From: Gordonia soli NBRC 108243 | GTDB lineage: Bacteria; Actinomycetota; Actinomycetes; Mycobacteriales; Mycobacteriaceae | Direction: 5' to 3' | DNA length: 64,000 nucleotides | Assembly (NCBI RefSeq): GCF_000334455.1 | Contig: NZ_BANX01000011.1 | Coordinates: 310,001-374,000, forward strand | Shown here: piece after piece, positions 26,743-36,138 of the stretch | Layout of the letters: the number at the start of each line of letters is the position of its first letter | Position numbering within the stretch: the stretch's first letter is position 1 | Notes under the pieces: model-generated | What the model was told of the DNA's origin: nothing | The model's database searches: none | Seen by the model: the letters and a program-made list of their open reading frames with translations, nothing else | Position numbers and translations under genes: made by a program

Positions 26743-26799
26743 TCCTGATGTGCCGGTCCCGATGTGCCGGTGCTGATGGGCCCGGTCCTGATGTGGGTC
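26743..26799. repeat. 14-bp tandem repeat between convergent hydrolase genes
   Basis: TCCTGATGTGCCGG at 26743 is followed by TCCCGATGTGCCGG at 26757 and two degenerate copies at 26771 and 26786. The run begins 12 bp beyond the alpha/beta-hydrolase stop codon. Confidence 0.75.
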
Positions 26800-26822
26800 G
26801 AGGCCCGTACCCGAACTCCGCG

Positions 26823-28370
26823 TCAGGCAGGCGCGTGGGCGCGGCGCCACGCTTCGCGACGGGTGCCGTCCGGATCGGACTCCACCCGGTTCGGGTCGTC
26901 GATGATCAGCACGCGACGCTCGTCGGCGTCGTAGGCCGGCCAGCCCCGACCGGGCACGCTCGTGCGTGCGAAGTCGCCCCAGCGTCCCTGGACGTCGTCG
27001 GTCACCCGACCGGTGGCGCGCCAATCACCCACTGCCAGTCCGGCTCCCACCGGCGCCCGGAATGCGCCGAACACCGCGAACAACTCGGTCGCGTGGGTCG
27101 CCCCGAGTCCCGCCGCCTTCAGGACCCTGGTGTGGAAGTCGTAGCGGTAGAGGTACGTCGGTGCGACCGTGCTGTGGCCGTCGGCGAAGGAGACCGTCGG
27201 GGCCCAGAAGGTGGCGTCGCCGGAGAGCTGGATGAGATCGCGGTCGCCACCCTGATAGAGCTCCGCGATCGCGGCCCGGGTGTCGGCGTCGTCGATGCCG
27301 ACGAGAGCCTTCTCGGAGTCGGGCAGGACATCCCAGAACTTGGCGAAGAGGTTGCCTTCGTCGCGGTTGCTGCCCAGCACCAGCGGCACCGGATGTGTCC
27401 GTCCCTGCAGCGCCGCCTCGAGCGGGGCGATCGGCAGCACGTCGTCGTCGACGACCGGCCCGAACGGGATGGGATCGCCCAGCTCGGCTTTCCGCGCGTA
27501 GCCCATGAGTCGGTTTCCCGCGCGCAGGATCTCGGCGGGAGACGCCGACGTGAGAACCCGTCGGGCGGTCTCGCCGTCGATCGCCTCGGCGCCGTCGCCG
27601 GGCCGCGCACGACGGGCGGGATCGGCGAGCAGACGGACGAACTCGTCGGCGTAGTGCCGCGCGTTGTCGGGTGAGACCACCAGCTCGGCGGCCGGGCTCT
27701 CGGCGATGGCCTTGGCGAACAACCCCTTCGAATCCGGAGTGGTCAGCAACGCGGTCACCGCGGACCCGCCGGCGCTCTCGCCGAACACTGTCACGTTGTC
27801 GGGGTCGCCGCCGAACGCAGCGATGTTCCGCTGGACCCACTGCAGCGATGCGATCTTGTCACGAAGACCGAGGTTCGCATCGAAATCCCGTCCGTCGCCG
27901 GAATAGCCGCGCAGGTCGAGGTAGCCGAACGGTCCGAACCGATACTGCACGGTCACGACGACGACGTCCTGGTCGCGCGCCAGGAACGCCCCGTCGTAGA
28001 GCGGGGTCGCGGTGGTGCCGAGGATGTACGCGCCACCGTGGACGAAGACCAGGACCGGACGAGGAGTCGACGACGGGCGGTCGGGCGAGAACACGTTGAG
28101 CGTGAGGCAGTCCTCACCGGTCGGGTGGAATCTGCCCGGCGCGACCGCCGTGAACCGCTTCTCCTGGATCGCGGCCTTGCCGTACTCCCGACAGGGACGG
28201 ATCCCCGGCCACGGCTGCACCGGCTGCGGGGCGCGGAAGCGAAGAGCTCCGACCGGCGGCGCCGCGAAGGGGATGCCCTTCCAGCTGATCGTGCCCCTGC
28301 GCAGGCGCTTGCCGCGCACCCCCTGGACGCGGCCGTCGGCGGTGACGACCGTGCTATCGATCGATGTCAT
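26823..28370 (-). CDS. Type-B carboxylesterase
   Basis: A 515-residue carboxylesterase/para-nitrobenzyl esterase family enzyme. It shows GIPFAAPPVGALRFRAP near residue 33, EDCLTLNVFSP near 87, the oxyanion hole VFVHGGAYILG (about 108-118), and the nucleophile VTVFGESAGGSAV near 187 with the catalytic Ser. The Glu and His of the triad follow (SNRDEGNLFAKF; GLGATHATELFAVFG). No signal peptide is seen, so it is probably cytosolic. Single gene, divergent in expression from its neighbours; ester substrate not predictable. Confidence 0.9.
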   Translation of the reverse strand: MTSIDSTVVTADGRVQGVRGKRLRRGTISWKGIPFAAPPVGALRFRAPQPVQPWPGIRPCREYGKAAIQEKRFTAVAPGRFHPTGEDCLTLNVFSPDRPSSTPRPVLVFVHGGAYILGTTATPLYDGAFLARDQDVVVVTVQYRFGPFGYLDLRGYSGDGRDFDANLGLRDKIASLQWVQRNIAAFGGDPDNVTVFGESAGGSAVTALLTTPDSKGLFAKAIAESPAAELVVSPDNARHYADEFVRLLADPARRARPGDGAEAIDGETARRVLTSASPAEILRAGNRLMGYARKAELGDPIPFGPVVDDDVLPIAPLEAALQGRTHPVPLVLGSNRDEGNLFAKFWDVLPDSEKALVGIDDADTRAAIAELYQGGDRDLIQLSGDATFWAPTVSFADGHSTVAPTYLYRYDFHTRVLKAAGLGATHATELFAVFGAFRAPVGAGLAVGDWRATGRVTDDVQGRWGDFARTSVPGRGWPAYDADERRVLIIDDPNRVESDPDGTRREAWRRAHAPA

Positions 28371-28470
28371 GGTTGCCACGGTAGACCACCCGGTCTGCGC
28401 GGCCCACCGTGTCGGAGATCCGATGCCCATCGGCCGACGCCGTACATCTGGTCCTGTGTCGTGTCGACGA

Positions 28471-29496
28471 TCATCGCGTCAACGACGCCGCGGCACGGTT
28501 GCGCAGGGCGTACACCAGGTCGGGGTTGCCGCGTTGACGCCATCGCGGGCCGACGAACTCGGCGCCCGCATCCGGGTCGTCCCGGAGTGTGTGATCCAGC
28601 CAGCTGAGCATGATCGGCGCGAGTGGGTTGTGCTCCGGGTCGTCGGTGGGCGTGAAATGGCCGGTGCCACGCGCGCACAGGAGGTAGGCCGGCACTCGGG
28701 TGGTGAGCTCGTACTGCGTCCACCGGGCCCACAGGTAGTGCGGCACGACCACGTCGTTGTATCCGGTGAGGTAGAGGGTCGGCACCGTCGCGGTCACCCC
28801 GATGGCCACCGGGCCCGCCTCCACGGCGACTGCGCTCCGCACACGCAACTGCGGGTCGATCAGTCGCCAGATCCCGGTCGGCAGACCGATGGCCTGCTGG
28901 GTCGCCGCTCCCCCTGCGGAGTGTCCGGCAATGGCTACATGCCCGAGGTCGACCCGATCGTGTAGCGCGGACCGCGCGTCGGAGTTCGCTCTCGACACCG
29001 CCGCCGCGGCGATCAGCGGCAGGTAGGCGAAGGAATTCACGAAGTCGTACGGGATCGCGACCACGTAACCGTTGCTGGCCAACATCTTCGCGGCGCGGTC
29101 GTAGTTGCCGGGTTCGGAGAGTATTCCGCCCGTCCAGATCACCACGGGCAGTCGACGATCCGACGGAGTGTTCGTCGGATAGTAGAGCGCGACGCCGGCC
29201 GGGCTGGCCAGACCGTTCGGGAACGTCTGTGAACACTTCAGATTCGAGTAGGTGTTGCCGAACACATGGACGAGTCCGTTGGCGATCGTGCCGTAGAGCG
29301 AGGTGCACGCGCCCGCGTCCAGCGTCTGCGCCGTTCGGTAGGGACCGGTCAGGGATCTCGTTTCGTCGACGACCGTGGCTCGTGGTGCAGCATCGGCGAC
29401 GGCGGTGTGGCCAAGTGCGGCGACCGCCGTCACGAGCGCGAGGACCGCGATGCAGAATCGGTGAGTCATGCAGAGTCGGTGAGTGAGGCGGGGCAT
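28471..29496 (-). CDS. Secreted alpha/beta hydrolase (chlorophyllase/PET-hydrolase-like fold)
   Basis: A 341-residue protein with a signal peptide (cleavage likely after VADAA, about residue 37) and an alpha/beta-hydrolase core: VVIWTGGILSEPGNYDRAA near 117, nucleophile VAIAGHSAGGAATQQ near 194 and a later TGHFTPTDDPEHNP with a candidate His. The pattern resembles dienelactone-hydrolase or chlorophyllase-like exported esterases. A start at the ATG nine codons downstream is also possible. It lies just after a Tat-exported M28-like protein on the same strand (32-bp gap), so the two may be co-expressed extracellular enzymes. Confidence 0.75.
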   Translation of the reverse strand: MPRLTHRLCMTHRFCIAVLALVTAVAALGHTAVADAAPRATVVDETRSLTGPYRTAQTLDAGACTSLYGTIANGLVHVFGNTYSNLKCSQTFPNGLASPAGVALYYPTNTPSDRRLPVVIWTGGILSEPGNYDRAAKMLASNGYVVAIPYDFVNSFAYLPLIAAAAVSRANSDARSALHDRVDLGHVAIAGHSAGGAATQQAIGLPTGIWRLIDPQLRVRSAVAVEAGPVAIGVTATVPTLYLTGYNDVVVPHYLWARWTQYELTTRVPAYLLCARGTGHFTPTDDPEHNPLAPIMLSWLDHTLRDDPDAGAEFVGPRWRQRGNPDLVYALRNRAAASLTR

Positions 29497-29527
29497 GGCG
29501 GCGACTTCCGTTCGGGTGGTGGTCGGG

Positions 29528-31105
29528 TCAGATCGGCAGGATCGGCGTACCGATCTGTCTGGCCGTCTTCTGATCGAGGGCTCGGATGGCGTTGGCGAAG
29601 GTCTCGATCTGCCCGGCCATCAGGTTCTTGTCGAGCTTCTCGATCGCCCCGTCGGCCGGTGCAGCCGTCAGATACGTCTGCGACGGGATCAACGACATCG
29701 TGGCGATCCCGCTCTTGTAGAACGGCGCGCCCTCGCCGAAGTACAGGGCGGGCAACGGATCACAGGTGAAGGTCCGCTCGTTGGCGGTGCCACGGGCCCC
29801 GGCGAGGTAGATCGAGCGCATCGCGGGGGTGGTGGTGTAGCACCAGCCGACCTCGGGCCGGCCGGTCGGCGCGTAGCGTCGATGCCCCGCGTCGTCGAGC
29901 CACTCGCGACATCCGAGATGCTCGAGGGTCAGTGCCGCAACGGCTTTCCGGTGCGATCCCTTCCCGTCCCACCACTCGGGGTGCATCCGCATCCACCGAC
30001 TCGACGCCTGCATGGTGCCGACGCCGTTGCCGACCTCGGTCTCGAACTGCGGGAGTTGGAAGTGACCCGTGACGAACACGAAGACGAGGGTCCGCCGTCG
30101 TCGGCTGATCGGCACCTGCGCGAACTGCCGCGCCAGTGAGATCAGACCGATCCCGCCGTTCTCCTCGGCGACGTTGGGGCCGTCGGTGTGGGTGTTGACG
30201 ATGACCGTCTCGGCGGGGTTCGCACCGGGGAGGACGGCGAAGATCGTCTCCGTCGCGGCCCCGAGTGCCCGACGAGCGTGCATCACCAACCGTGCCGACG
30301 CCCCGCGTCGCGCCGATGCCCGGACCCGCTCGGCCTGGGCCGGACCGACCCACACGGCAGGGCACCCCTGGTATCCGGTGGTGAACGGCGCGTACTGATC
30401 GGCTGCCAACCCATCGCTGATGCCGGTGCGGATGCAGATCACCCCGCACACACCTGCCCTGACCGCGCCCTCGAGAGTCGGCGCACCGACGGCATCGGAG
30501 ACGCTCGGCAGATACGCGATCGGGTCCGGCGGCTGCGCGTCGGACGGATACCGCCCCGATGCGCGGTAGCCGACGGTGATCGGGATCGGCAGCACCGGGA
30601 CCTCGACGACGGCGATCTTGCCCCGCGCCGGCTCCCACGCACCGAACTGCCCCAGCACGCCGAGATACTGCAGGTCGGTGGTGACGCCGTCGGGACCGGT
30701 CACACCCGAGTACGGGTAGTAGAAGGCGAGCGGCACCGGCAGACCGTCGACGGCGAGTTCCCACCGCATCGGATCCCACCGGTCGAAGGTCAGGCGGTCG
30801 CGGTGGACGTGCAGACCGATCCGGTCCAGGTCAGCGGCGAGAGAGTCGATGAACCGTCGGTGTGCCGGGTTCCCGGTCAACCGCGGCCCGTGATCGGCGA
30901 GTTCCAGGTTGCGATCCCAGATGTCGTCAACGGACAGCCCGCGCGGAAGGCCCGGTGGCGAGGCGCCGGCCGACGACGTCGGCGACCAGAGGGCCGCACC
31001 GGCGAGCCCGACTCCGGCGGCCTGGAGCAACCGACGTCTACTCACCCCACGGCGCTGCGGCGCGGTCGGATCGACCTGTTCTGAGATGTCGACCTGTTCG
31101 GACAT
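29528..31105 (-). CDS. Tat-exported M28-like peptidase family protein with altered metal site
   Basis: A 525-residue protein. Residues 19-45 are a twin-arginine signal (GVSRRRLLQAAGVGLAGAAL). An inserted PA-like domain (about 120-270) precedes a Zn-peptidase fold region with VIVNTHTDGPNVAEENGGIG near 305. In canonical M28 enzymes this stretch is HxD followed by an Asp, then an EE pair; here the second region reads FVFVTGHFQLPQF and the third ALTLEHLGCREW, so the bridging Asp and the EE pair appear replaced. It may be a divergent peptidase or a non-peptidase binding protein. Probably folded before export because of the Tat signal. Confidence 0.7.
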   Translation of the reverse strand: MSEQVDISEQVDPTAPQRRGVSRRRLLQAAGVGLAGAALWSPTSSAGASPPGLPRGLSVDDIWDRNLELADHGPRLTGNPAHRRFIDSLAADLDRIGLHVHRDRLTFDRWDPMRWELAVDGLPVPLAFYYPYSGVTGPDGVTTDLQYLGVLGQFGAWEPARGKIAVVEVPVLPIPITVGYRASGRYPSDAQPPDPIAYLPSVSDAVGAPTLEGAVRAGVCGVICIRTGISDGLAADQYAPFTTGYQGCPAVWVGPAQAERVRASARRGASARLVMHARRALGAATETIFAVLPGANPAETVIVNTHTDGPNVAEENGGIGLISLARQFAQVPISRRRRTLVFVFVTGHFQLPQFETEVGNGVGTMQASSRWMRMHPEWWDGKGSHRKAVAALTLEHLGCREWLDDAGHRRYAPTGRPEVGWCYTTTPAMRSIYLAGARGTANERTFTCDPLPALYFGEGAPFYKSGIATMSLIPSQTYLTAAPADGAIEKLDKNLMAGQIETFANAIRALDQKTARQIGTPILPI

Positions 31106-31157
31106 GGAGCACTCCCCCTCGGCGCCGAGGCTCGGGTCCCAGATGGCCGGCTCGACG

Positions 31158-31202
31158 TGATGTAGCTCATGAAGACCGGATGAATGTAGCCCCGCTCATG
31201 AA
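31158..31202. promoter_or_regulatory. Repeated motif upstream of the M28-like and TetR genes
   Basis: TGATGTAGCTCATGAA at 31158 is followed by a spaced version, TGAATGTAGC then GCTCATGAA, at 31181-31202. It lies in the 263-bp divergent promoter region, which also holds an AT-rich patch (about 31200-31232). A TetR operator is a reasonable guess. Confidence 0.4.
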
Positions 31203-31368
31203 TGAAAAACAAGAGCGTACTTTTATAGATCGACGGCGGCCCTCCTGCGTCCGTATCGATCGATTCGCGGTCTCCGCAGTTCACGAGGTCGGGGCGGTCA
31301 TCGTGATAGCTTCACGTCGTCATCGACGCCCACCGCGCACGCCTCGCGAGAGACCCGGAGATCCGATC

Positions 31369-32082
31369 ATGTCGATCAGCGTCGGAGACGCCGGAGGCGA
31401 GAATCCTCCCCGACCGACGGATGCTCCAGGGGCCGTCGTACCCGGGCTGTTCTTCCATCCGCCGACACCGCTGCCGCGTGGACGCCACAACGTCCCACGC
31501 GAGCAGGTCGACGCGGCGCAGAACGAGCGCCTACTCATCGCGCTGACCGAATTGGTCGCCGCGCGTGGATACACCGCGACCAGCGTCGGGGACATCGTGG
31601 AACGGGCACAGGTATCCCGGGTGGCCTTCTATCGGTCCTTCGCCGACAAGCAGAGTTGCGCCTTGGCGGCCTACGCCCGTTTCATCGACGTACTGCTCGC
31701 GAACATCGCCGCACGACTCGACCCCGACCAGGGCCTCGCCGAGTTCGTCGACTCCTGCCTGCGCGCCTATCTCGAGCCGATGCAGGACGACCCCATCGTC
31801 GGCCGCGCCTTCCAGGTCGAGATCGATGCGATGGGTGCGCCGGCGCGGGATCGCCGCCGCCAGGCGCTGCAGTTGTTCGCCGACACCCTCGCCGCCCATC
31901 ACCGGCACCTCATCGACACCGGTCGGGCAGGCGGCACACCCCTCCCACCGTCGGCGTATCTCGGTGTCGTGTACGCGGTTCGCCAACTGACCTCGGACGC
32001 GCTCGAGACGACCGAACCCGTCGACCTCCTCGAATCGGTTCCCGAACTCTCGCGCTGGCTCCTGCGCCTGCTCGACGCATGA
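31369..32082 (+). CDS. TetR-family regulator with N-terminal extension
   Basis: A 237-residue protein. About 50 Pro/Gly-rich residues precede the DNA-binding domain LLIALTELVAARGYTATSVG then VERAQVSRVAFYRSFADKQS; the rest is an all-helical ligand domain without clear subfamily marks. The ATG at 31369 has GGAG upstream; starts further upstream would add a non-conserved basic stretch. It is divergent from the M28-like gene, and the repeated motif at 31158-31202 could be its operator. Ligand unknown. Confidence 0.85.
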   Translation: MSISVGDAGGENPPRPTDAPGAVVPGLFFHPPTPLPRGRHNVPREQVDAAQNERLLIALTELVAARGYTATSVGDIVERAQVSRVAFYRSFADKQSCALAAYARFIDVLLANIAARLDPDQGLAEFVDSCLRAYLEPMQDDPIVGRAFQVEIDAMGAPARDRRRQALQLFADTLAAHHRHLIDTGRAGGTPLPPSAYLGVVYAVRQLTSDALETTEPVDLLESVPELSRWLLRLLDA

Positions 32083-32181
32083 CCCGGCGCCCCGTCGTTG
32101 CGCCGGGCGTCGTTGCGCCGATCCCACCGCTCGGGCAGGCTGTGGGCAGCGATTCGAGGGTCGATTGGGAGGTCGGAGACC

Positions 32182-32757
32182 ATGCCGGTGTCGGAGTTGT
32201 TGCGAATGGGTGCGGCGCGCCCGATCGTCCGATGGGGTCAGCCGGTCATGCACCGGCCCGCATCCCCGGTCACCGACTTCGGGCCGGAGCTGCAGGCGCT
32301 GCTCGCCGACATGTTCGCGACCAACACCGCGGCCGACGGCGCCGGTCTCGCCGCACCCCAGGTCGGCGTGGATCTGGCCGTGTTCGTCTACGACTGCACC
32401 GACGAGGTCGGCGCCCGGCGCACCGGCGTCGTCTGCAATCCCGAGGTCGAGCTGCCCGAGGGCCGCGATCGCCGGCTGGAGTCGCGCTCCGAGGGATGCC
32501 TCTCGTTGCCCGGCGCCTACAGCGAACTCGCCCGTCCCGACGTCTCCACCTGCCGGGGTCTCGACCAGTTCGGCGAGCCGGTCGAGTTGACCGCGGGCGG
32601 CATCCTCGGGCGGTGTTTCCAGCACGAGACCGATCACCTGAACGGGGTGGTCTTCGGCGACCGACTGTCGGCGCGTGCCCGCAAGGCACTACATCGCACG
32701 CACGACGACATCGCCGACCGGTACGCCGACGACTGGCCGGTCTCCCCGAAGCGCTGA
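32182..32757 (+). CDS. def: Peptide deformylase
   Basis: Removes the N-formyl group from nascent proteins; iron or zinc enzyme. The 191-residue protein carries all three motifs: GAGLAAPQVG (53-62), EGCLSLPG (104-111, ligand C106) and QHETDHLNG (147-155, ligands H148 and H152, catalytic E149). The ATG at 32182 follows GGGAGG and GGAG. Ends 4 bp before the GTG of the LamB/YcsF gene, so the two are likely co-transcribed. No fmt gene is adjacent. Confidence 0.95.
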   Translation: MPVSELLRMGAARPIVRWGQPVMHRPASPVTDFGPELQALLADMFATNTAADGAGLAAPQVGVDLAVFVYDCTDEVGARRTGVVCNPEVELPEGRDRRLESRSEGCLSLPGAYSELARPDVSTCRGLDQFGEPVELTAGGILGRCFQHETDHLNGVVFGDRLSARARKALHRTHDDIADRYADDWPVSPKR

Positions 32758-32761
32758 CCGC

Positions 32762-33550
32762 GTGAACGCATCCGAGGAGATCATCGACCTCAACGCCGAC
32801 CTCGGTGAAGGCGTCGGCGACGACGCATCGATGCTGGAGTTGGTCACCAGCGCGAACGTTGCCTGCGGATTCCATGCCGGCACGCCGACTCTGCTGCTGG
32901 AGACCTGTCGGGCGGCGGCCGACGCCGGGGTCCGGGTCGGCGCGCAGGTCTCTTACCCCGACCTCGCCGGGTTCGGGCGGCGCTTCATAGATGTCGCACC
33001 CGCTGATCTCGTCGCCGACATCGTCTACCAGATCGGTGCACTCGAGGGCATCGCCCGCGCCGTCGGCACCACGGTGTCGTATGTGAAACCTCATGGGGCG
33101 CTGTACAACAGCATCGTCACCCATGAGGGGCAGGCCGCTGCGGTCGTCGAGGCCGTCGGTCTGGTCGGCGGCGACCTCCCGTTGATGGGACTGCCGGGAT
33201 CGGCTGCGTTGCGACTGGCGCGCGACGCCGGAATGCCCACGATCACCGAAGCTTTCGCCGACCGCGCCTACCGTGCAGACGGGAGTCTGGTGCCGCGCAA
33301 CGAAGCCGGCGCCGTGCTGTCCGACAGCGAGGAGATCGCTGGGCGGGTCGTCCGGATGGTTTCCGACGGTCGGGTCGTCGCGATCGACGGATCCGAAGTC
33401 GTCGTCGACGCGGAGTCGATCTGTCTACACGGCGACACCCCCGGCGCCGTCGAGCACGCGCGTGCCGTCCGTCGAGCGTTGGACGAGGCCGGGGTGTCGG
33501 TCCGGGGTGTTCGGCGCGGCGGACGGTCGGGTGGGCGGTCGGATTCCTGA
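32762..33550 (+). CDS. pxpA: LamB/YcsF family protein (5-oxoprolinase subunit A type)
   Basis: A 262-residue protein with the family hallmarks IIDLNADLGEGVGDDASM at the N-terminus, TSANVACGFHAGTP near residue 37, and SYVKPHGALYN near 105. PxpA works with PxpB and PxpC in ATP-dependent opening of 5-oxoproline; no pxpBC genes are in the window, so partners must lie elsewhere or the role differs. The GTG at 32762 lies 4 bp after def. The stop codon TGA is itself the first three bases of a 57-bp palindromic repeat, so the final residues (after about GVSVRGV) may be recently altered. Confidence 0.85.
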   Translation: MNASEEIIDLNADLGEGVGDDASMLELVTSANVACGFHAGTPTLLLETCRAAADAGVRVGAQVSYPDLAGFGRRFIDVAPADLVADIVYQIGALEGIARAVGTTVSYVKPHGALYNSIVTHEGQAAAVVEAVGLVGGDLPLMGLPGSAALRLARDAGMPTITEAFADRAYRADGSLVPRNEAGAVLSDSEEIAGRVVRMVSDGRVVAIDGSEVVVDAESICLHGDTPGAVEHARAVRRALDEAGVSVRGVRRGGRSGGRSDS

Positions 33551-33604
33551 CACGTCAGCGGGTCTCGGTCGGGAATGGCCACAGCCCGACCCGCTCAGGT
33601 GTCA
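33548..33604. repeat. 57-bp palindromic element, copy A
   Basis: Begins TGACACGTCAGCGGGT and ends ACCCGCTCAGGTGTCA, arms facing each other around a centre that on the minus strand reads GCTGTGG. It starts on the pxpA stop codon and lies between convergent pxpA and rlmB. Flanks GGATTCC (33541) and GGAATCC (33612) extend the symmetry. It is inverted relative to copies B-D. Confidence 0.9.
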
Positions 33605-33735
33605 AAAATCCGGAATCCGCGGCGCCCCTGTCCTGCCCGCCGACCACAAACTGCTCTCCAGCACGCCATCGCGTGGATATTGCACACGACAACCCGCTGG
33701 ACGGCAGATCGTGGTCACCAGACCCGGAGCAGAAC

Positions 33736-34701
33736 TCAGGCGCGCCGCTGTCGGGAGAACTCCGCCAGGACGACTCCGGCCGCGACCGACGCGTTGAGGC
33801 TCTCGACGTCGCCGGCCATCGGGATCGACAGGATCGAGTCACAGTTCTCACGGACCAACCGCGACAGGCCCTTGCCCTCGGAACCCACCACGATCACGGT
33901 GGGCCCGGTGCCGTCGTAGTCGTCGAGCGTCACGTCACCGTCGGCATCCAGTCCGACGAGCTGGGCACCCGACGCGGCCCAGTCCTTCAAGGTGCGAGTC
34001 ATGTTGGTGGCCTGCGCAACCGGGAGTCGCGCCGCGGCACCGGCACTCGTACGCCAGGCGACTGCGGTCACGCTGGCGCTGCGCCGCTGCGGGATCAGCA
34101 CGCCGTGTCCGCCGAACGCCGCGACCGACCGGATCACCGCACCCAGGTTGCGGGGATCGGTGATGTTGTCCAGTGCGACCAGCAACGGCGGGGTCCCGCT
34201 GTCGATGGCGTCTCGCATCAGGTCGTCGGGATGGGCGTAGGAGTACTCGGGCACCTGGAGGGCGATGCCCTGGTGGAGCCCGTTCGCCGACATCCGATCC
34301 AGCTCGTGCTTGCCGACCTCGAGGATCGCGATGCCGTTGTCGCCGGCGATCTGCGCCGCCTCGGCGACGCGGTCGTCGGGCTCGGAGTTCGCCACCAGGT
34401 AGAGCGCGGTGGCGGGGACGCCGGCCCGGAGGCACTCGAGTACCGGGTTGCGGCCGAGCACGTGCTCGGGCCCGTCGTCCTTGCGCTGACGTGCGCCGCC
34501 TCGGCCACCGGAGCCGGCAGCCGACGATTTCGCCGCTGCCTTCGCCCGCTTGTGCGCGGGGTGGTACGAGCGATCGGCCGCCTTCGGAGTGGCGCCACGG
34601 GCCTCGAGCCCGCGACGACGCTGACCGCCGGAGCCGACGGTCTGCCCCTTCTTGGAGCCCGACTTGCGGATCGCTCCCTTGCGTCGGGAATTACCGGCCA
34701 T
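33736..34701 (-). CDS. rlmB: 23S rRNA (guanosine-2'-O-)-methyltransferase, SPOUT family
   Basis: A 321-residue TrmH/RlmB-type enzyme, expected to methylate ribose of G2251 in 23S rRNA with S-adenosylmethionine. A basic, disordered N-terminus of about 75 residues precedes the substrate-binding domain ([16 protein letters not shown]) and the knotted SPOUT domain: motif 1 [20 protein letters not shown], motif 2 [18 protein letters not shown], motif 3 [20 protein letters not shown]. The ATG at 34701 overlaps the cysS stop by 1 nt. This pairing with cysS is conserved in mycobacteria (Rv3579c-Rv3580c). Confidence 0.93.
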   Translation of the reverse strand: MAGNSRRKGAIRKSGSKKGQTVGSGGQRRRGLEARGATPKAADRSYHPAHKRAKAAAKSSAAGSGGRGGARQRKDDGPEHVLGRNPVLECLRAGVPATALYLVANSEPDDRVAEAAQIAGDNGIAILEVGKHELDRMSANGLHQGIALQVPEYSYAHPDDLMRDAIDSGTPPLLVALDNITDPRNLGAVIRSVAAFGGHGVLIPQRRSASVTAVAWRTSAGAAARLPVAQATNMTRTLKDWAASGAQLVGLDADGDVTLDDYDGTGPTVIVVGSEGKGLSRLVRENCDSILSIPMAGDVESLNASVAAGVVLAEFSRQRRA

Positions 34702-36095
34702 CAGGACTGTCCCTTCAACGACCACTCGGCGCCGTCGGGGGTGTCGGTGACCTCGATCCCCGCCTCCGACAGACGATCTCGAACAGAATCGGCAGTGGCC
34801 CAGTCCTTGTCGGACCGGGCCTGGGCGCGGCGCGCCAGCTCGGCGCGCACCAGCACGTCCAGCGCCCCGGTCGCCGCGGCGTCGTCACTGTCGCCGCGGG
34901 TCCAGCGCGCATCGAGCGGGTCGACACCCAGGATCGCGGTCATCGCGCGGATCGACGACGCCGTCGCGAGCGCCGAATCATGTTCGCCCGACTCGAGTTC
35001 GGTGTTGCCGCGTCGCAGCGCGTTGTGGATGGCGGCCAATCCGGCGGGTACCCCGAGGTCGTCGTCGAGCGCGATGGCGAACTCCGGCTCCACCTCGCCG
35101 ATCACGACTTCTCCGACGCGCGACGAGACCCGCTCCAGGAACGACTCGATACGCCGATAACCAGCTGCCGCCTCGGCGAGCGCGCCGTCGGAGTACTCCA
35201 GCATCGACCGGTAGTGCGCGCTGCCCAGGTAGTAGCGCAGTTCGACCGCACGCACGCGCGACAGCATCGCCGGGATCGACACGACGTTGCCCAACGACTT
35301 GCTCATCTTCTCGCCACCCATGGTGACCCAGCCGTTGTGCAGCCAGTACCGGGCGAAGCCGTCGCCGGCACCGTGACTCTGCGCGATCTCGTTCTCGTGA
35401 TGAGGAAAGATGAGATCCATTCCGCCGCAGTGGATGTCGAATTCCGACCCGAGCAGCGACGTAGCCATCGCGGAGCATTCCAGGTGCCAGCCGGGCCGTC
35501 CTGCACCCCAGGGGGTCGGCCACGACGGCTCGCCGGACTTGGCCGCCTTCCAGAGGGTGAAGTCGCGCGGGTCGCGTTTGCCGGTGCCGGCACTCTCACC
35601 CTGGTGCACGTCGTCGAGTTTGTGCCCCGACAACGCACCGTAGTCGGGCAGGCTGCGCACGTCGAAGTAGACGTTTCCGTCGGCGGTGTAGGCGTGACCG
35701 CGCTCGATCAGCCGCTCCATGTACTCGACCATCTGCGTGATGAACCCGGTCGCGCGCGGCTCCGCCGACGGCGGCAGCACCCCGAGTGCGTCATAGGCGG
35801 AGGAGAACTCACGCTCGTGGGTCGCCGCCCACTCCCACCACGGTCGGTCGGCGTCGGCGGCCTTGCGCAGGATCTTGTCGTCGATGTCGGTCACGTTGCG
35901 GACGAACAGCACGTCGAGACCGCTGTGCGCGAGCCACCGCCGGAGGATGTCGAAGGCGATGCCGCTGCGGACGTGGCCGATGTGCGGGACACCCTGAACC
36001 GTCGCGCCACACAGGTACACCGATGCGACGCCGGGGAGCAGCGGCTCGAAGTCGCGCACCTCTCGGGCAGCGGTGTCATACAGGCGCAAGGTCAC
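34701..36095 (-). CDS. cysS: Cysteinyl-tRNA synthetase
   Basis: A 464-residue class I synthetase. Zinc and active-site motifs: [20 protein letters not shown] (Cys ligand plus HIGH-type motif), HLECSAMA near 210, [11 protein letters not shown] near 237, and KMSKSLGN near 267. The anticodon-binding end has [13 protein letters not shown]. Length and the downstream rlmB argue for CysS rather than the shorter paralogue MshC. The GTG at 36095 is preferred; a TTG at 36104 lies inside the spacing to the GGA motif. Overlaps rlmB by 1 nt and follows ispF by 43 bp in the same direction. Confidence 0.94.
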   Translation of the reverse strand: MTLRLYDTAAREVRDFEPLLPGVASVYLCGATVQGVPHIGHVRSGIAFDILRRWLAHSGLDVLFVRNVTDIDDKILRKAADADRPWWEWAATHEREFSSAYDALGVLPPSAEPRATGFITQMVEYMERLIERGHAYTADGNVYFDVRSLPDYGALSGHKLDDVHQGESAGTGKRDPRDFTLWKAAKSGEPSWPTPWGAGRPGWHLECSAMATSLLGSEFDIHCGGMDLIFPHHENEIAQSHGAGDGFARYWLHNGWVTMGGEKMSKSLGNVVSIPAMLSRVRAVELRYYLGSAHYRSMLEYSDGALAEAAAGYRRIESFLERVSSRVGEVVIGEVEPEFAIALDDDLGVPAGLAAIHNALRRGNTELESGEHDSALATASSIRAMTAILGVDPLDARWTRGDSDDAAATGALDVLVRAELARRAQARSDKDWATADSVRDRLSEAGIEVTDTPDGAEWSLKGQS

Positions 36096-36138
36096 GACGT
36101 GCAATCCTACCTGGCGGGAACCCTCTGGTTACGCCGCC

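Noticed and set aside
34701-36095. Mycothiol ligase MshC instead of cysS
   Set aside because: Length, the downstream rlmB and upstream ispDF context all fit CysS1; MshC is shorter and lies elsewhere in related genomes.
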